DNA from: Heterohyrax brucei
Taxonomy: Eukaryota > Chordata > Mammalia > Hyracoidea > Procaviidae
DNA: 64,000 nucleotides
NCBI GenBank assembly: GCA_028571685.1
Contig: CM053154.1
Coordinates: 3,679,001-3,743,000, forward strand
Direction of reading: 5' to 3'
The notes below the pieces were generated by a model that ran no database searches, had not been told where the DNA came from, and was given only the letters and a program-made list of their open reading frames with translations. Positions 39,388-49,689 of this stretch are shown piece after piece; positions within the stretch are counted from its first letter, which is position 1, and every line of letters starts with the position of its first letter. A program made the translations under genes and the position numbers.

Positions 39388-39790
39388 TGTGTCATGGATC
39401 ATGTCTCCCTCAGATGTGTGGTGAAACCCTAACACCTGTGCTTGTGGATGGAGATTGTTTGGGAAATAGGGTTTTTTTGGCAGATCTTATCAGTTATGAG
39501 GTTGTGCTGGAGAAAGGTGGGTCCTGACTCCTTCACAGTGATCTGCATAAAAGGGAAGAACAGCCCCACAGACACAGGGGGAGTCAGGCGAAGACGAGAT
39601 GCCATGGAGTGCCAGAGGCCACAGGAGGCGGGTGGGCAGATGCTGAGGGCACCGGGCACTGGGGCAGCCTGCGTGTGGCGCCTGCTCTCTGCTGCTGCTG
39701 GTGGTGGAGCCAGTCACATGAGGATGGCAGTCCCGCAGCCTGGCTGCCCCCCACCCCCGGGAGGGCTTCTCTCGGAGACTTGACACGTGC
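39388..39790 (+). mobile_element. MaLR-like LTR
   Basis: GTCATGGATCATGTCTCCCT, GTGGTGAAACCCTAACACCT, GTTTGGGAAATAGGGTTTTT, CAGTTATGAGGTTGTGCTGG and a later CCAGTCACATGAGGATGGC give the sense order of the LTR type at 6.2 and 37.4 kb. The 3' end is incomplete. An open frame at 39442-39783 lies within it. Confidence 0.62.
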
Positions 39791-39802
39791 ACGTCTGCAC
39801 CC

Positions 39803-39955
39803 TCCTGCGTGGCATGGTGGTTAAGTGCTGTGGCTGCTAGCCAAACGGTCGGCAGTTCGGATCTGTAGGTGCTCCTTGGAAATTGTGTGGGGCAGTTCTA
39901 CCCCGTCCTGTGGGGTCACTACTAGTTGGAATTGATGGCAGTGGGTTTGGTTTGA
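39803..39955 (+). repeat. AfroSINE copy
   Basis: GCGTGGCATGGTGGTTAAGT head, ACGGTCGGCAGTTCGGATC box-B region, CGTCCTGTGGGGTCACTACT body and GTGGGTTTGGTTTG tail. Confidence 0.87.
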
Positions 39956-39956
39956 T

Positions 39957-40249
39957 CTTGGCGTTTTTTAAGATGCAGAGACTTCCAGAGGGGGCACTGC
40001 TTTGCCTGTCCTTCCTCGGCTTATGTTGAGGGCTGAGAGGCTGGGTGCCCGAGTCGGGCAGTTTAAAGCTGGCCGGGGGTGGGGAGGATGAAGACATGTG
40101 TCAGGGTGGAGGGGACACCGCTGAAGGGGCAGGGTCAGATCCTCTGTCAACATGACTGCATGCTCAGAGCTGCCGGTGCAGCCATATGGAGGCCAAGGTG
40201 AAGAGACCACAGAGGCTTCCACAGTGCTTTAGCGCCAGCCTGTGTCCTG
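39957..40249. other. Unique sequence
   Basis: Nothing recognised; leads into the minisatellite. Confidence 0.35.
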
Positions 40250-40250
40250 A

Positions 40251-40405
40251 CGCGGGTGTGCTGCACGCAGGTGTGCCGCACGCAGGTGTGCCGCACGCAG
40301 GTGTGCCGACGCAGGTGTGCTGCACGCAGGTGTGCTGCACGCAGGTGTGCTGCACGCAGGTGTGTCGAAGCAGGTGTGCTGCACGCAGGTGTGCTGATGC
40401 AGGCT
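40251..40405. repeat. 15-bp minisatellite with E-box/T-box-like units
   Basis: About ten head-to-tail units of CAGGTGTGCYGCACG, three of them 14 bp. Each unit has CAGGTG (an E-box of the kind bound by ZEB/SNAIL-type factors) and AGGTGTG (half of a T-box site). Repeated Cys/His or Ala/Leu/Arg translations in frames here are artefacts. Confidence 0.92.
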
Positions 40406-40406
40406 T

Positions 40407-41495
40407 GCATTGACTTCAGAGTCTAGGTTCCACTTTGTCAGATCCTGGACACTAGGGCCAGAGGCTCAGGACTTCCAGAGGGTACACTTTGCTCCAGGAC
40501 ACCGTCTGAGACACCGGCACTTCCACCAGCCTGGGGAGAAGTCCCTGGGGCCACAGGTCCCGAGGACCTTCCTTCTGGAGACACACGGTCCTTGGGCAGG
40601 CTGCTCAGTACCTTTGCACACCTGCCTGGACCCCTGCGCACCCACCCAGACCCCTGTGCGCTCTCCTGGGCCCCTATGTCCACTCTCCCTGCAGGGCCCA
40701 CCCGTCACCACTCACGAGGCAGCCTTGCTTGACCAGAGTGCTGGCCTCTCCTCTGAGCCTCTGTCCCCTTTCCCTTTGCCCCCAGCAAGCCCGGGCGTGT
40801 GGGGAAGGTGGGTAGGGATGGGAGGACGCCTGCTGCCAGACTGCCCTCCCCTTCCCCCAGCGCCGGCTCCAGGAAGCCTGGCAGAGGTGCAGTAACTCCT
40901 CCTCTGAGGCTGGCATGGGTTATAAATCGCGTGGGCCTGGAGCAGAGTTCACGTGACCACCGTGTGCTGCTCTTGCCTCTGCAGCGCGTTGGTGACTTCG
41001 TTGACCTGCTGGGAGATGCAGCCGCGGAAGGCACCCTCTCCAGTGTGCGCCTCCCCTTGAGTCCCCGTAGGCTGTGACTGTGCATGCTCCCGGGCTGTGA
41101 CCAGGGTCCCACGGCCCTATTCCGTTTCCCAGCGGGTCGTCTGCCCTCCAGTGTGTCGGAGTCAGAGTGCGTGGCCGTTAGGGAAAGATGCGGCTGTGTG
41201 AAACCAGAGCGACCACAGTGAGGTGACGTAAGAGGATGGCTTCGTACCCCTAACCACAGTGGGCCGTCCTGCGTTTGGTCTGAAATTCCCGTGTGTGCCC
41301 ACACCGCGGTGCCCGTGAGCTCCCAGGGGTGGGCCTGCTGTAAAAACTCGGGGCGGGGATTGCTATTAACGATGAGAACTTCAGGCTTCCCTCTATCTGC
41401 TTGCTTTATAAAACCCTCGCTCCTTTCCCCACGTGCTCTGCCTTCTGCTCACTCTCTAGGGGCCCTTCTACCCACAGGGTTAGATAAGATGGGTT
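40407..41495. other. Unique GC-rich sequence
   Basis: Open frames at 40410-40895 (plus, 161 aa) and 40705-41304 (minus, 199 aa) overlap on opposite strands and show no domains. They fit random frames in GC-rich DNA. There are no repeats that I recognise. Confidence 0.4.
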
Positions 41496-41496
41496 G

Positions 41497-42300
41497 TGAC
41501 GGAACCTTTTTTTGGTATTGTGAAGATACAGATAGCACAACGTTTGCCAATTGAACGTTTCTCACTTGGACAGTCCACTGACACCAGTGACATCCATCAG
41601 GTTGTCCAATCATCATAGATTGAATGATGTTCCCTAAAAGATCGGTAACAGTCTGGCTGGGCCAGAATTCCTGGTGTTGTATGATGTTCCTGCATATTGG
41701 AATTCCTGCCTCAGTGATGTTCGTGGGGGTGGAAGGGCAGCAGTCATGTTGGCCGGGCAGGACTCAGTGTGAGTTTGTTTTGTGCCTTGGGGCAGTCTCT
41801 TGAGATAGAAAGATGAGAAGCTGGTAGGGACATTTGGGGACCTCCTACCACCAAAAAGCAGTGCTGGGAGCTGAGCGCATCCTTTGGGAAGGACTGGGGT
41901 CCCTGTACCTTAGAAACTCTAGTCCAGGGTAAGACTGGTAACAAGGACCTTCCTCCAGAGCCAGCAGAGAAAGCCTCCCCCGGAGTGGACATCCTGAGTG
42001 TGGGCTTGGAGCCTAGTGGACTGCGGGAGAATAAACTTTTCTTTGCTGAAGCCATCCACTTGTGGTCTTTCTGTCAGACAGTACCAGCTGACTGAAATAC
42101 CAACCATCATCAGTGTCTGCTGCCTGATTTCTCTCACCATAGACAGCTTCCTCAACAGGGCTGTTACCCCTCCTGTCTCTGCCTCCCACCTGGGTCTCCA
42201 GTTGAAACTTTGATCTCAACATAGAGACCTTGCAATGGTTTGGTTTGTGATTGACTTCACTCAGTATCCTGCTCTCAGAGTTCATCCATGCTGGCTTAAC
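41497..42300 (-). mobile_element. L1 LINE 3' UTR, antisense, split by an LTR
   Basis: First part (41497-41610): TTTTTTTGGTATTGTGAAGA, CACAACGTTTGCCAATTGAA, CATCAGGTTGTCCAATCATC. After the LTR it goes on with CAACCATCATCAGTGTCTG, CTTCACTCAGTATCCTGCTC and GAGTTCATCCATGCTGGC. The order is that of the antisense L1 3' UTR. CAATCA before and CAACCA after the LTR are consistent with a duplicated target. Confidence 0.68.
41611..42101 (+). mobile_element. LTR inserted in L1 (20.0-kb family)
   Basis: ATAGATTGAATGATGTTCCC start, AGCAGTGCTGGGAGCTGAGC, CAGAGCCAGCAGAGAAAGCC, GGAGTGGACATCCTGAGTGT, GAATAAACTTTTCTTTGCTG and a GCTGACTGAAATA end. The order equals the LTR at 20020-20520. A 103-aa minus frame inside it is not a gene. 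Confidence 0.78.
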
Positions 42301-42301
42301 G

Positions 42302-43856
42302 TTTTTTTAGATTTAGGAGGAATGTGGTGGTAGAGAACCACTGAATTATGGTCCAGACCATCAGTGGTTAACTTGTGTATTACTGTGTTCTAAGAAGACA
42401 TTTGCAAACCTCCCCCACCACCAAAAAACAAAAAGCAAACAACTGATTGTTTTTAGCTCAAACAACTGATTCTTTTGAGCTCAAAAAGCTGTGTCCTGAG
42501 CATATTTTTTATGGCTCAGAGTGAGGGTTTACAAAGGAAAAACGACCAGCTTGTAATTGGCATACTTGGTATGAGAGTTTGCCTGCGTAGAAGAGCTGCA
42601 TATTTGTAATTTCATTTTAGATAAACATTCTAAGCATCCAGAGAGACCGCAGGAGGGCAAGGGCTGTGGGAACTCTTTTTCCAGAACCAACTGGTTTCAG
42701 ATTCACCCATGAAAGTGGAGCCACATGGAGTGTATGCCTGTGTTCCTGGGTCTGGGGACATTTTCACCCAACTGGATGTGAAACACAAAGGGCAACATTT
42801 GGCCATTGATGTTTTCTGAGCATGTTCACGGTTGTAGTCTTTATTCACCTTGGTCTTTATTCTGAGCTCCTAACCGGGCCTGTGTCGTGCTTAGCTCCTT
42901 TGTGCCCATGTGAGCTCCATGTCCCTGGGGCTTGGCCACAGCCTGGAACACCTCACAAACACCAAGAAGAAGGTGGTAGAGAACTAACCGTGTCTTCATT
43001 CTGCAGCTGAGCCCTGACAAGCCCCGTTGTGACCAGCTCCTTTTGTCTGTGGTGTTTCCTCTCTCTCCTTTCAACTCCTGTCACTCTGGGGTCTCACCAC
43101 TGTGGAATTTCCCACATGGAAATTCTCTATTTCTCTCTGTTAGATAAGAACAGGTACAAAGACCTTTGCTGTCACAGGACAAATTTCTTTGGGCTTTAAG
43201 TCTTGTGGGGAAAACTCATACAGCACAAAAGTGTGAAGTGAAAAGTAGAAGCCCACCTCTTGTGCGTTCTTCCAGAAATTTCCAATGCATACATGTGTAC
43301 ACAACATCTTCCCGTCTGTCATCTGCCTGCCCTGCCTGCCTCCTTTGTCTTTCTGAATGAAGAGGCTCGTCCTATAAACACTGGTTTGCCGGCTTGCCGT
43401 GCCCTCTCTCCCGTGGACGTGGTCCCTGATAAGGACGCAGAGACTAGTGCGTGTCCCTGACAGCTGCGGACTGTGCACGGCGGGAGTGGATGCGATTTCC
43501 CCTTCGGGCCTCTTGCGGTGGGTGCTGAGGTGGTTTCCAGCTCTTCCTTCCACGTGACCGCTGCCGTGAGCATCAGTGTTTGCTACCTGGGTGTCCTTGG
43601 GAGGTTCTTCTGCAGGGTGCATCTGTAGGTGTGGGGCAGCCAGGCCAGAAAGGGAGGCGGAGCTGCGCCCCTGCAGCAGTGTGACACTGTGGGCAGGGTG
43701 AGGTGCCTGTGTCTGAGGACGCTCAGAGAAGTGATGGACGTCGGTGGGGCCTCATGGTTGCCCAGAGGTCGGAGGCATCATGTGCTTTTCTTAGGCTGTG
43801 AACCTGAGACGAGGTGACTTGTCTCAAGTGCAGGGCTGGGAATCGGCTGTCCTGGG
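42302..43856. other. Unique sequence with a 23-bp tandem duplication
   Basis: CAAACAACTGATTGTTTTTA (42436) is repeated as CAAACAACTGATTCTTTTGA (42459), a direct 23-bp duplication with a few changes. The rest has no identified repeat. The 160-aa minus frame at 43140-43622 shows no domain. Confidence 0.35.
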
Positions 43857-43857
43857 A

Positions 43858-44020
43858 TGAAAACACTGGTGGCATAGTTTTGAAGTGCTACAGCTGCTCA
43901 TTGGAAGGCTGGTGTTCACATCCACCAGGCACTCCTCGGAAGCTCAGTGGGGTGGTTCTGCTCTGTCCTGTTGGGTCACTATGAGTCAGAATCAACTTGA
44001 CGGCAGTGGGTTTTGTTATT
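43858..44020 (+). repeat. AfroSINE copy
   Basis: ACACTGGTGGCATAGTTTTG head, GGCTGGTGTTCACATCCACC box-B region, GTCCTGTTGGGTCACTATGA body, ATCAACTTGACGGCAGTGGG tail. Confidence 0.87.
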
Positions 44021-44029
44021 TTGGGATTG

Positions 44030-45020
44030 GAACATAGATTAGAATTTTATTCTGGTAAGAGATACACCATAAAAGCAGCAGTTTTAATCGTTTTTGAAGT
44101 ACGGCTTGGTGGCATTAATGGCCTTCACAACGTTGTACGGCCTTTGCTGCTCTCTGCTTTCCAAATGGTTTCATCTCCCCCGCCAGAAACCAGGGATCCA
44201 CTGAGCAGGGATGCCTCAGCTCTCCGTTTTCCCAGCTGTGTCAATCAGTGGTCTGCTCTGTCTCCTTGCATTGACCCATCCTAGGAATTGCATACAGGTG
44301 GGGCCATGCAGTCCGTGGGCCTCTGTCTGGATGATACGTCTGGTGGGCAGTTTTCAGGGTCTGAGTTGTGGCTGGGCGTCAGGACTTCACTTTTCTTTAT
44401 GGCCTGAATAGCCAGCCAAGCCAAGTGTCGTCGAGTCGGTATACCTGGATGTTGTTGTGGATATCTGCAGTGAAAGCTGTGAGAGTGGGACCCTGGCTAC
44501 CTTGTTCTCCAGGCTGCTGGCGAGTTTTCTGCCTCGGACAGGCTGCAGTCTTACCATTTTCCTGTTGCTCTGCAGTACCTGCGTTTTCCGTCCCTGACAG
44601 GTCTCTGCCTTTGTGAGCTCCTGCTGGCGCAGCGTTGACTGTGCCACACCTTGGCTGTCTGTTCACCAGTTGGCGAGCACTTCACTTGTCCTGCACTGTG
44701 CCCATTGTGAAGAATGCTGCAGGGGGCACTCCTGCAGCCCCTGCCCTGAGGCTGTCTGGGGGGACACTCTGGTGCGGAATTGCTGGGTCCAGCAGTAGGT
44801 CTGTATTTAGCTCTTTGAGGAGCCACCAAGCCCTTTCCTGCAGTGGCAGTACCGTGTCACACTCTCACCAGCAAGGACGAGGTGGAGCGCAGACTTCCCA
44901 CCGCATCCAGGGCTTTGTCCTGCACCACTTGTCTGCCAATGGCTGTGGGTGTTGCAGCTACCTCAGCAGCAGCTGGGTGGTCCTCATTGGTGGGTCCTTG
45001 TCATTTCTCATTTAGGGAGG
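44030..45020 (-). mobile_element. L1 LINE 3' UTR, antisense
   Basis: ATTTTATTCTGGTAAGAGAT, GGCATTAATGGCCTTCACAA, and GAATTGCATACAGGTGGGGC at its first part. A SINE scrap (44408-44445, GCCAAGTGTCGTCGAGTCGG) and unrecognised sequence follow. The second part has GTGAAGAATGCTGCAGGGGG, GGAATTGCTGGGTCCAGCAG, GAGGAGCCACCAAGCCC and GTCACACTCTCACCAGCAAG. The order agrees with the antisense of an old L1 3' UTR. Open frames in it are by-products. Confidence 0.65.
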
Positions 45021-45021
45021 A

Positions 45022-45715
45022 ACTGATTGCTAGAGCTTGGTGACAGCAGAAGCACATTTAACATTATTCCTCCTGGTGACGTGGCACGGTGGCTTTCAGA
45101 GTTACCGGGATCACATGTGCACAGAGAAGGGTGTCCCCACCTGGGGGTCCCAGGTCCTCCTCCCCAGCCCAGTGCTGGCAGGTGGCTTGTCTGGTTTTAG
45201 CAAGCCCAAGGCAGACCCCTTCTGCAGATAGCTGTGGGCTGGGCAGCTAGGCTGGATTGAGGCAAATGAGGAGCAGAGGCGTGGTGGTGGGATCCACTGG
45301 CCAGGTGGAGTCCAGAAGCTGGACACTTCGCTGCTGTGCGCTCAGTCACACGACAGCCAAGGCCAGGGCCGAGTGATGTTCAGTTCTGTCTGCTTGTTCA
45401 CTGTTCATTTATAGGTGTTTATCTGGTGTTTCCCTACTTGGTGCCAACTCTGCAAGGGGCAGAGGTGAGGAAGCCAGGCCTCCTGAAGAAGACCTCGTTG
45501 TGGAATAGACCTCTGCCACACCAAGGCCACTGTGGACTCTGTAGCGAGTGGGGTGGGTGTGCCCCAGGGAACTTTGGATGTGGGAACGGATCAGCTTGCC
45601 CTGTAAGGGGTCACTTTCCCAGGGCAAGTGACAATTCCTCTGCTGAATCCTGAGGATTACGTAGGATATAAGCCACCTCTGCCAACACTGAAGGCCCAGA
45701 TTAAAAAGAAAAACA
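45022..45715. other. Unique sequence
   Basis: No repeat or gene recognised. Confidence 0.35.
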
Positions 45716-45717
45716 AA

Positions 45718-45795
45718 ATGACAGTTGCCATTGAGTCCATTCCAACTCATAGTGGCCCCACATGAGTCAGGGAAGAGCTGTACTTCTGTCAGAAC
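45718..45795 (-). repeat. AfroSINE tail fragment, antisense
   Basis: CAGTTGCCATTGAGTCCATT, CCAACTCATAGTGGCCCCAC, then GGGAAGAGCTGTACTTC. The head is absent. Confidence 0.68.
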
Positions 45796-45797
45796 TA

Positions 45798-45958
45798 AAA
45801 CCAAACCAGCCGCCCTCCAGGCGATTCTGATTCATAGTGACCCTACAGGTCAGAGCAGAACTGCCCCACAGAGTTTCCCAGGAGCACCCGGGGGACTCGA
45901 GTGGTCGGCCTTGTGATTAGCAAGCACAGCACTTGACCACTATGCCACCAGGCCTCTC
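45798..45958 (-). repeat. AfroSINE, antisense
   Basis: GGCGATTCTGATTCATAGTG, GAACTGCCCCACAGAGTTTC, CCCAGGAGCACCCGGGGGAC, then ACTATGCCACCAGGCC. It is complete and tandem with the fragment before it. Confidence 0.86.
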
Positions 45959-45959
45959 T

Positions 45960-46498
45960 TCCGAGGAGCTTCCTCCAACCTTTCGGCCAGCAGCTGGGTG
46001 TGACCACACCGGTTCTCGTGATTTCTGGCACCTGAAAATGGCATCTAAGAAGGCAGCTGGCAAGTGAGGTGGTGCCCAGGGCTCGGGGTGAATGTGTAAC
46101 AGCTGAAAACACAAGTGCCTGCATGGTCACCTGTGGTCACCTGTCGGCTGCCCAGGTTCTTTGCCCTGTCAGACTAACAGGAAGGTGGCAGCCACTCAGC
46201 TCCCGGGATCATCCAGGGAGGTGAGTGCTGCCTGCTGGTTCCCGCATCGGATCCCTGAACCCCAGCTCCCTGCCTGGAGCTGCTCTGACTCTGGGAACAG
46301 CCGTGCCCGGGCGTGCATCGCTTCCCTGCCCTCTGCTGGAAGGGCTTTGCTGGTAGGGTGGCTTCTGTGGTGGGGAGTTGGGGGCCGTCTGTGGTTCCCA
46401 GGCTAGAGAGAGATGGCTCTGTGGGCGGAATTAACCTTCTCTGTTTTCCATATTTGTTGTGATCCAGTGCACATATTTTTATCTCTTTCACTTAAAAA
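45960..46498. other. Unique sequence
   Basis: GC-rich, nothing recognised. Confidence 0.35.
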
Positions 46499-46499
46499 C

Positions 46500-47245
46500 C
46501 CATTCTATGTTTTTAAAAAAAGGTTGTTGGCTTGGGTACGGTCGCTTCAAAGAATCAAACAAATTTTTAATCAATGTTAAGAGCTTTAGATAACATGGGT
46601 GGAATTGTTCACCATCAGAGGCAACTTGCAACTTTTAATATCCACCAAACATCCATTAATTTGTTTCCTCTTTAAGGGCTGGAAGGCAACTAGAACCCTT
46701 TCGCGGTCATGTAGTGTCCCTGGCCAGTGCCCTGGGTGGCTGGGCTTAGCTTGTGCTGAGCAGACTCGGGGTCTGGGCTGCCACACGGGCAGCTCCCTGC
46801 TTCACAGGCGACTGTGTGTTAGCAGTTCAAGGGGAATGCAACTACCTATTTGCTCTTCAGAAACCCTTTATGACTCCTAATTAAAGTCTTTGTCTGAACA
46901 CAAAATAATTAATACCTCAGATGAAGCCACGGGAAAGAAGCAGCTGCGAAGGTGTCACTGGGTTGTGTGTTGAGTGGTGCTGAATCATTAGAGTAGCACA
47001 GTGTTTGCACTTTTGGAAGGAGGACAAGACGCAGACTTCATGTTTATTTAACACTTGGGCTCGTTCTTCTCAGAGGTATGAAATGAGTGTGACGGAGTGC
47101 CGCAGCAGTAAATCAAGGGTTCTGGAAATTACGGGGTCTTAAACAGTAGTGTCATTTTAAACTTAAACAGTTTGTGGTGCTCCGGCATATAACACTGACC
47201 TCCTAGAACAGCAGTGCCTGTTTACACTGAAAGACAAGAAAAGGA
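46500..47245. promoter_or_regulatory. Repeat-free AT-rich block (candidate conserved element)
   Basis: No repeats. CAAATTTTTAATCAATGTTA, GACTCCTAATTAAAGTC and AAAATAATTAATACCTC give several homeodomain-type cores. The type resembles vertebrate conserved non-coding DNA; this is inference from composition only. Confidence 0.28.
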
Positions 47246-48026
47246 AATAAAAACACGACGTAAAATAGAGCTGAGCATGGGCTGCAGTTGATGTGGGCCA
47301 GGGAGCAGGCTGCTGCATCTGCCGGGCTCAGGGGCCTCGAGCGCCCCGAAAAGGGGAAGGGGTGTCAGTAGTGCCCTGCGGGCACCCTGCCCCTTGGCCC
47401 GCCGAGTCCTCTGGAAGATGCCAGCTGTCTTTCTGAATGGGCTGAGAAGTCACTGGTCCCCTGTAAGGTGGAGCTCTGTCCGTATTACGTGGTGTCTCGT
47501 TAGTGCCTGGGTGAGGACCCGGGAGAACCCACAGCAGTCTTTTTACAGGAACCATAAATAGAGGTGACTGGCTGGCTGGGGAACTGGGCACGGGATGAGG
47601 TGTTCTCACCTGAGGGTCACTGCGTCCAGCCTGTGCCGCCCCAGGACATTACGTTCTCTCGGGGGGGGGGGGAAGTGAGGATGGGGATCAAGCGGCCGGC
47701 TCCGACTTGCGTCCCGGGGGTGTTGGCGTAGGGAAGGGGGAGCCCAGAGGCCCTGGACCCCCGATCCTTTCTCTGCCTTTTCTGGAACTCCTCTGCGTTT
47801 CCCTGTGCTCAGAGAGAGGCTGTTGCCCATTGTGTGGGCTAGGGAGGCCCCCAGCCTGGCCTGCCCTCTGGACCCTCGGGGCCACAGTGTGCTCGGGCTG
47901 GGAGCACCTGCTGGTACCTGGTCACCCGAGGTGATTCCTGTTAGGCATGCAGAGCCAAGGGCTGTTCCCAGCCCGCTGGCACCCTCTGTTTTTGGCCTTC
48001 TCCTCTGTTTCAGAAAATGTGAAATG
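47246..48026. other. Unique GC-rich sequence with a G12 run
   Basis: A run of 12 G at 47661-47672 lies within CTCGGGGGG...GAAGTGAGG. The 164-aa minus frame at 47606-48100 has no domain and crosses this run. Nothing else recognised. Confidence 0.4.
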
Positions 48027-48027
48027 C

Positions 48028-48200
48028 CTGAGCCCATTTCTGACAAGTCGATCCCGACTCCTGGCGACCCCGTGAGACAGCAGAGAACTGCCTCATCCAT
48101 CGGGCCTCCAAAGCTGCTGTTTTTACAGAAGCAGACTGCCTCGCTTCCCTCCCTTGGAGCAGCTAATGGGTTCGAACTGCCGACCTTTCAGTTACTGAAA
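48028..48200 (-). repeat. AfroSINE, long form, antisense
   Basis: GACAAGTCGATCCCGACTCC, TGGCGACCCCGTGAGACAGC, a TTTTTACAGAAGCAGACTGC middle, and GGGTTCGAACTGCCGACC with an intact antisense box B. Its head end is cut near TTTCAGTTACTG, just before an L1 insertion. Confidence 0.87.
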
Positions 48201-48204
48201 TGCT

Positions 48205-48499
48205 TAGAAAGGCAGAAATTCTTTTTTTTTTTTTTTTGATTGAATGAAAATGCACATTCCCATGTAAATTCACATGCTCACCTATATGCAGCTCGCACTG
48301 CTCTCCCTGCCTGGCAACAGCACACCCCTCCTGTCTGCTCCATACATGTCCTGTCCTCCCAACAGTCTCCTATCCTGTCCTCCCCACTCACTCCCCTTCC
48401 TCCAGTAAGAGGGCAGCAGGATGACATGCTATAGATGCATAGAACCATAAAATTCCCACAAGATATGGTCACTCTGCATTGTAGAAAGGCAGAAATTCT
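48205..48499 (-). mobile_element. Short L1 insertion with 18-bp target duplication
   Basis: TAGAAAGGCAGAAATTCT occurs at 48205-48222 and again at 48482-48499 without mismatch. Between them, a T-run (48223-48237) starts a 259-bp segment resembling the antisense of an L1 3' end. It includes GCTCTCCCTGCCTGGCAACA, like the GCTCTCCCCTCCCTGTGACA of the L1 at 19.2 kb. Poly(A) at one end, severe 5' truncation and a perfect long duplication define target-primed insertion by an L1-type machinery. The unmutated duplication suggests that it is fairly young. Confidence 0.88.
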
Positions 48500-48690
48500 A
48501 AAGTGAAAAGTTGCCTGTGGTCCTACCACCCAGTTGCAAGTCGCAAGTGCAAGTGTTGGTTCTGTGTGCACATGCGGGGCGTGTGCTGGTTCGTACTTAT
48601 GCGCTGTGTGATGTCATGTTCTTCTCTTAGATGTGTGTAGTGTGTAACCGGCCCCCTGTTATTGGACAGTTAGGTTGTTTCCAGTTTCTT
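48500..48690 (-). mobile_element. L1-like 3' UTR relic, antisense
   Basis: TATTGGACAGTTAGGTTGTT then TCCAGTTTCTTTA matches the old L1 3' UTR segment 'TTGGACATTTAGGTTGTTTCC'. The upstream part is uncertain. Confidence 0.4.
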
Positions 48691-48691
48691 T

Positions 48692-49688
48692 ATTTGACTC
48701 TCAAGGCGGGTGTCTCCTGCTGTCTCTGGGTTCTCCCCCAGGGCCCCCGGAGGGCACTCTAACTTGGGCTCTTCTTCTTAGGCGTGCCCCCAGGGACTCC
48801 ACTCCTCCGCATGCCCCTCCCCTGGCCACTGCAGCCTCTGGGTAGAACCCTGGGCATCTCATTCCCTGTCCACATGACCCGCTCCGCAGCATTTTCCCCA
48901 CTTCCTGTATTCTTGCAGGGTGCTGGATGGGCCATTGGTGGCCAGAGCGGTGAGCCTGTGGGGAGCGAGGAGGGGTGGAGACGTGTGGTACCCAAGTGGG
49001 GGGCTTGAGGAGAGGGAAACGTTACTCAGAGCCTGAGGCCTAGTGAGGTTTGGGGGCCAGGGCACTATGAGTGTTTTCGAGTAAGTGAGGGTGAAGGAGG
49101 CAGCAAGGGTGGGAGGAAGGGGTGCAGGCTGGGGAACCCGTTGGGCAAGCCTGGGGACTGAAAGACGGCAGTGCCCCAGGCATGCTGTTTACCTGGAGTG
49201 TGGCACAATGGCACGGGATCCTGATTGGGAAGGCGGGGAGGTGAAGTTGCTGCAGGCGGTGGAAGTTCGTCATTTGTCCAAGTCTGAGAACAACTCATTG
49301 GTCAAGAAGGCGCAGAATAGGAAGAGCAGGTTTTGTCTTGTGTGGGCAGACGCTGGCTCCCTTTGTGAAGTCTTCCCTTCCCATGCTTACCCCATTTGGA
49401 AGATGGGGGGTCATTTAGTGAATTCTTTTAGGCACCACTGTGCCCCGTGGCTGCGGGGACGGTGCCCCTGCCTGGCAGGTGAAGAGGGCTGGCGGCAGGT
49501 ACAGGCCTGGGCTGGCACCTCGGCGGGTCCCCTCTCAGCCCCGAGGCCCTCTGTCTTTGTCTTGTGTCATTAGCACCTGTTCTTCTCTGGACCCGTGGGG
49601 ACACCGCAGGGCGGGGCGTGCTGTCACCACGGGATGTGTTTCTGGACTCACAGCCCTACCTTTTCGAGGAGAGCAGAGACTGGGAGGG
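48692..49688. other. Unique GC-rich sequence
   Basis: Frames at 49085-49573 (plus, 162 aa) and on the other strand overlap; no domains or splice support. No repeat recognised. Confidence 0.38.
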
Positions 49689-49689
49689 C

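Noticed and set aside
40251..40405. CRISPR array
   Set aside because: The units are directly adjacent, with no spacers, and the DNA is mammalian. It is a minisatellite.
40705..41304. 199-codon minus-strand frame
   Set aside because: Overlaps a 161-codon plus-strand frame in the same GC-rich stretch; no recognisable protein features in either.
20020..42101. A complete endogenous retrovirus formed by the four LTRs
   Set aside because: LTRs are in mixed orientation, with no gag, pol or env sequence between them; they are independent solo LTRs.
42436..42481. Target-site duplication of a lost insertion
   Set aside because: The two copies are directly adjacent with nothing between them, so simple tandem duplication is the better explanation.
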